Assembly: GCA_007131625.1 (NCBI GenBank)
Contig: SLQC01000193.1
Span: 1-17,005 of the forward strand
DNA: 17,005 nucleotides
Reading direction: 5' to 3'
Source of the DNA: Balneolales bacterium
GTDB taxonomy: Bacteria; Bacteroidota; Rhodothermia; Balneolales; Natronogracilivirgulaceae
Shown here: piece by piece, positions 16,001 through 17,005 of the stretch
How the letters are laid out: each line of letters begins with the position of its first letter
Position numbering within the stretch: position 1 is the stretch's first letter
Position numbers and translations under genes: made by a program
Notes under the pieces: model-generated
What the model was told of the DNA's origin: nothing
The model's database searches: none
The model's input: only the letters and a program-made list of their open reading frames with translations

Positions 16001-17005
16001 ACGATGATTCGCCCGTGCCATTCATTCATATTCCGGCCGTTCCAGTTAATATCATAATCCATATTCCAATCGGAATATGGAAGCCGGTCATCTTCGACAA
16101 TTTGTTCCAGGTTGAGTCCGGACGAACTTCCACTCAGGTAGTAATTCGGAACAGGACTGCTCAGATCCACATGACCGCGACCCGTAAGTTGACGATCACC
16201 CTGATGATAGGCAAACTCATGCCTGATGATCCGATCGGTGAATGTAGCATCCATATGGAAATCGGGAATCACAACACGTCCGATCTTTGAATCGAAAATA
16301 TCGATATTTAATTCCATTTCTCTTTCAGATTCGGCCAATCGCCTGCCGGTCAGCATCATCTTGGTGTTAACCTGAGACTCTGAATACGGAAAACCCTCCA
16401 TCTCATCAAACTGGAGTTCTGTTCCATTTAGTGCCAACTCCATTGCAAACGGGTGTCTCAGATCAATACCACCTTCAGCTGCAAGGGTGCCGCCAGGAAC
16501 ACCGATTTCCAGCTTCATTATAAGTGAGTCAATTGTTCCGGTAAGCGTTCCTGTGGTGACAATTCCGGAAGTCCAGTTCTGAAACGGCAACTGATTGGTT
16601 TGAGGCAGTAACATCTGGAGCTCTTCACGGCTCACACGTATTTCATCGACCAATATATCATATGTCAACAGCGAACTGGCGCCGATTTGTGACAATTTAG
16701 CGTCGAACCGGGCCATACTGTTTCCAATTCTGAAAAAAGCGTTGGAAAGGTTGAGCGTTTCTCCCTGGCCGTCACCTTCAAAAGAAGCCTGCAAGCCGGG
16801 GAAATCATCCGGGAGACCGGTCACCAGAAGGGCGGCTTCATCTGGATCAAGCAAGGCATCTTCGACAATCGTAAGCCAGGAAGCTTCCCGGAATTGTTGC
16901 TGCAGCCCGTCTTCATAGAGATTGATGCCTGCAAATTCGCTGCTCCAGTCGACATATGACTCTCCCAGCCGAAGTTTCATGGCGTTGAGTTCCAGATACT
17001 GGCTG
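13027..17005 (-). CDS. tamB: Translocation/assembly module protein TamB (partial, 5' end outside window)
   Basis: A very large periplasmic protein cut by the right edge: the frame is open through base 17005, and the Met at 16980 is probably internal. TamB-family proteins span the periplasm as a long beta-taco groove and serve outer-membrane protein assembly and/or lipid transport. The visible part is repetitive beta-strand sequence with AsmA-like character. Its C-terminal portion (about residues 950-1265 from the Met at 16980) is the TamB/DUF490 domain, with NYDISTGDYLFVGGD, GSIRWDGDPANALLDITAVY and VPVELMLEITGPIDN. It ends in a strongly charged tail of about 50 residues (NRNDDDNDDDREALE and following). 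It heads a run with rnr. The N-terminal anchor is not visible. Other AsmA-like proteins are less likely because of the C-terminal DUF490 features. Confidence 0.88.
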   Translation of the reverse strand, partial: SQYLELNAMKLRLGESYVDWSSEFAGINLYEDGLQQQFREASWLTIVEDALLDPDEAALLVTGLPDDFPGLQASFEGDGQGETLNLSNAFFRIGNSMARFDAKLSQIGASSLLTYDILVDEIRVSREELQMLLPQTNQLPFQNWTSGIVTTGTLTGTIDSLIMKLEIGVPGGTLAAEGGIDLRHPFAMELALNGTELQFDEMEGFPYSESQVNTKMMLTGRRLAESEREMELNIDIFDSKIGRVVIPDFHMDATFTDRIIRHEFAYHQGDRQLTGRGHVDLSSPVPNYYLSGSSSGLNLEQIVEDDRLPYSDWNMDYDINWNGRNMNEWHGRIIVDVLPSVVNGSELKSHQLYLDLNHPDNDERSLRFTSTVLDFMMEGQIQLPSILALYQHWENYFTQRVEEEVLFYNAEDLTSSVSVPDRDDRLQADVLLELKDFALLNSYLPDLPTISSSAQLVIKIDADRDSLGVYAEWHDEKMSWNGVSVDDSDITLTAGFRSDQPFRSFSKLELNGFLDRIESHDRNIEQLDLQVMLDNGKLYGSSRIDNFGNNVRFVTELEGELTDSMIHAEMHDFVFGNERYLWQNVGQPGIRFEKDGKWHVDALNLVSDNDQVYIDGTFSSSEEDSVEYRFQNVDLDRISQLIGGRLQFEGLLNGEFVTKNLFDMPILHGIVSIDRLAFDSRPIGDVNLSSEYNHSLNRFDTYLSVFTDTSRYADYLERNNGIGQNISADGWIRTPGFEESPDSLYYFDIDARQVDAWVLTYLMESIFETIEGHVSGSGYLTGNMDYLDFDSEFEIVEATVVPVFFETVYNLDGNLSVGRKDGVRLTQLNVRDRRNGTGVVTGIYDFNDFQAEKFLDITLSMNNLQFLNNSDGPDVPFYGSVAGTGVINISGSNISPYVQTVAPVYTTSQSRLSIPLVDQIAEDQGRFIRFVNDFNEIDISRRISEDPEILRQIDRTFMEVFRLDLQFVAAPNSTVQLILNPVTGEIVNARGSGRVRITLEDETIQIFGNYDISTGDYLFVGGDILTRRFTLREGGSIRWDGDPANALLDITAVYRARPNIAPLLGVAGDQVNRVPVELMLEITGPIDNIENDFYFEFPNAIDATQNAAVLNILNSEEQKLIQATSLLFTGGFISGGLVGDTQAQELGSTLQARAGQVGISQLLSTQINALLSDNLMNLDVDLNLFGFDQADLGIALRLFDDRLVLRREGEVGGEETNIGDIGATYRINPNLSVEVFHRKDPMLMSILGTQAEVENVNGVGLEAQFRFNTWREFGQTVWRNVTTVFGLWNRNDDDNDDDREALELEAQSREAREEEHGKVVETAGE

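Overview
The window looks like chromosomal housekeeping DNA from a member of the Bacteroidota/Balneolota (FCB) group. The main clues are a type IX secretion 'plug' (DUF5103) lipoprotein, a CPA2-type antiporter tail with universal-stress and EIIA-like domains, a TamB homologue, a protease/propeller/barrel outer-membrane protein, starts without clear Shine-Dalgarno sequences, and a promoter upstream of the EIIA gene that matches the Bacteroidetes TTTG/TAnnTTTG consensus. Base composition looks even, near half G+C by eye. I see no tRNA, rRNA, CRISPR array, insertion sequence or phage gene. Genus-level assignment is not possible by eye.

Layout. (1) 1-1401 (+): the C-terminal cytoplasmic part of a probable cation:proton antiporter, cut by the left edge; it carries two USP folds and an EIIA-like domain. 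(2) 1478-2864 (-): a two-gene unit, an EIIA-Ntr-like phosphocarrier followed by folD, converging on the antiporter. (3) 2865-3114: a 250-base divergent intergenic region with promoter signals. (4) 3115-7218 (+): a tightly packed run ccmB, holB-like (DNA polymerase III delta'), dapF and the type IX plug lipoprotein, with a 3-base gap, a short gap, and an overlap. (5) 7219-7361: a convergent gap. (6) 7362-17005 (-): read in transcription order, tamB (cut by the right edge), rnr (RNase R), and a large outer-membrane protein joining a gluzincin-type metallopeptidase domain, a TolB/PD40 beta-propeller and a BamA-like barrel.

How the genes relate. Much of the window serves the cell envelope: TamB and the barrel protein point to outer-membrane protein or lipid handling, the plug protein to type IX secretion, DapF to peptidoglycan and lysine precursors, CcmB to cytochrome c maturation, and the antiporter to ion homeostasis. 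The EIIA-Ntr-like protein and the EIIA-like domain on the antiporter lie within about 2 kb of each other, which suggests (inference) PTS-Ntr-style control of ion transport. The most unusual items are the protease-propeller-barrel fusion, the 18-bp repeat that encodes a hexapeptide repeat ahead of its signal sequence, and the paired EIIA domains.
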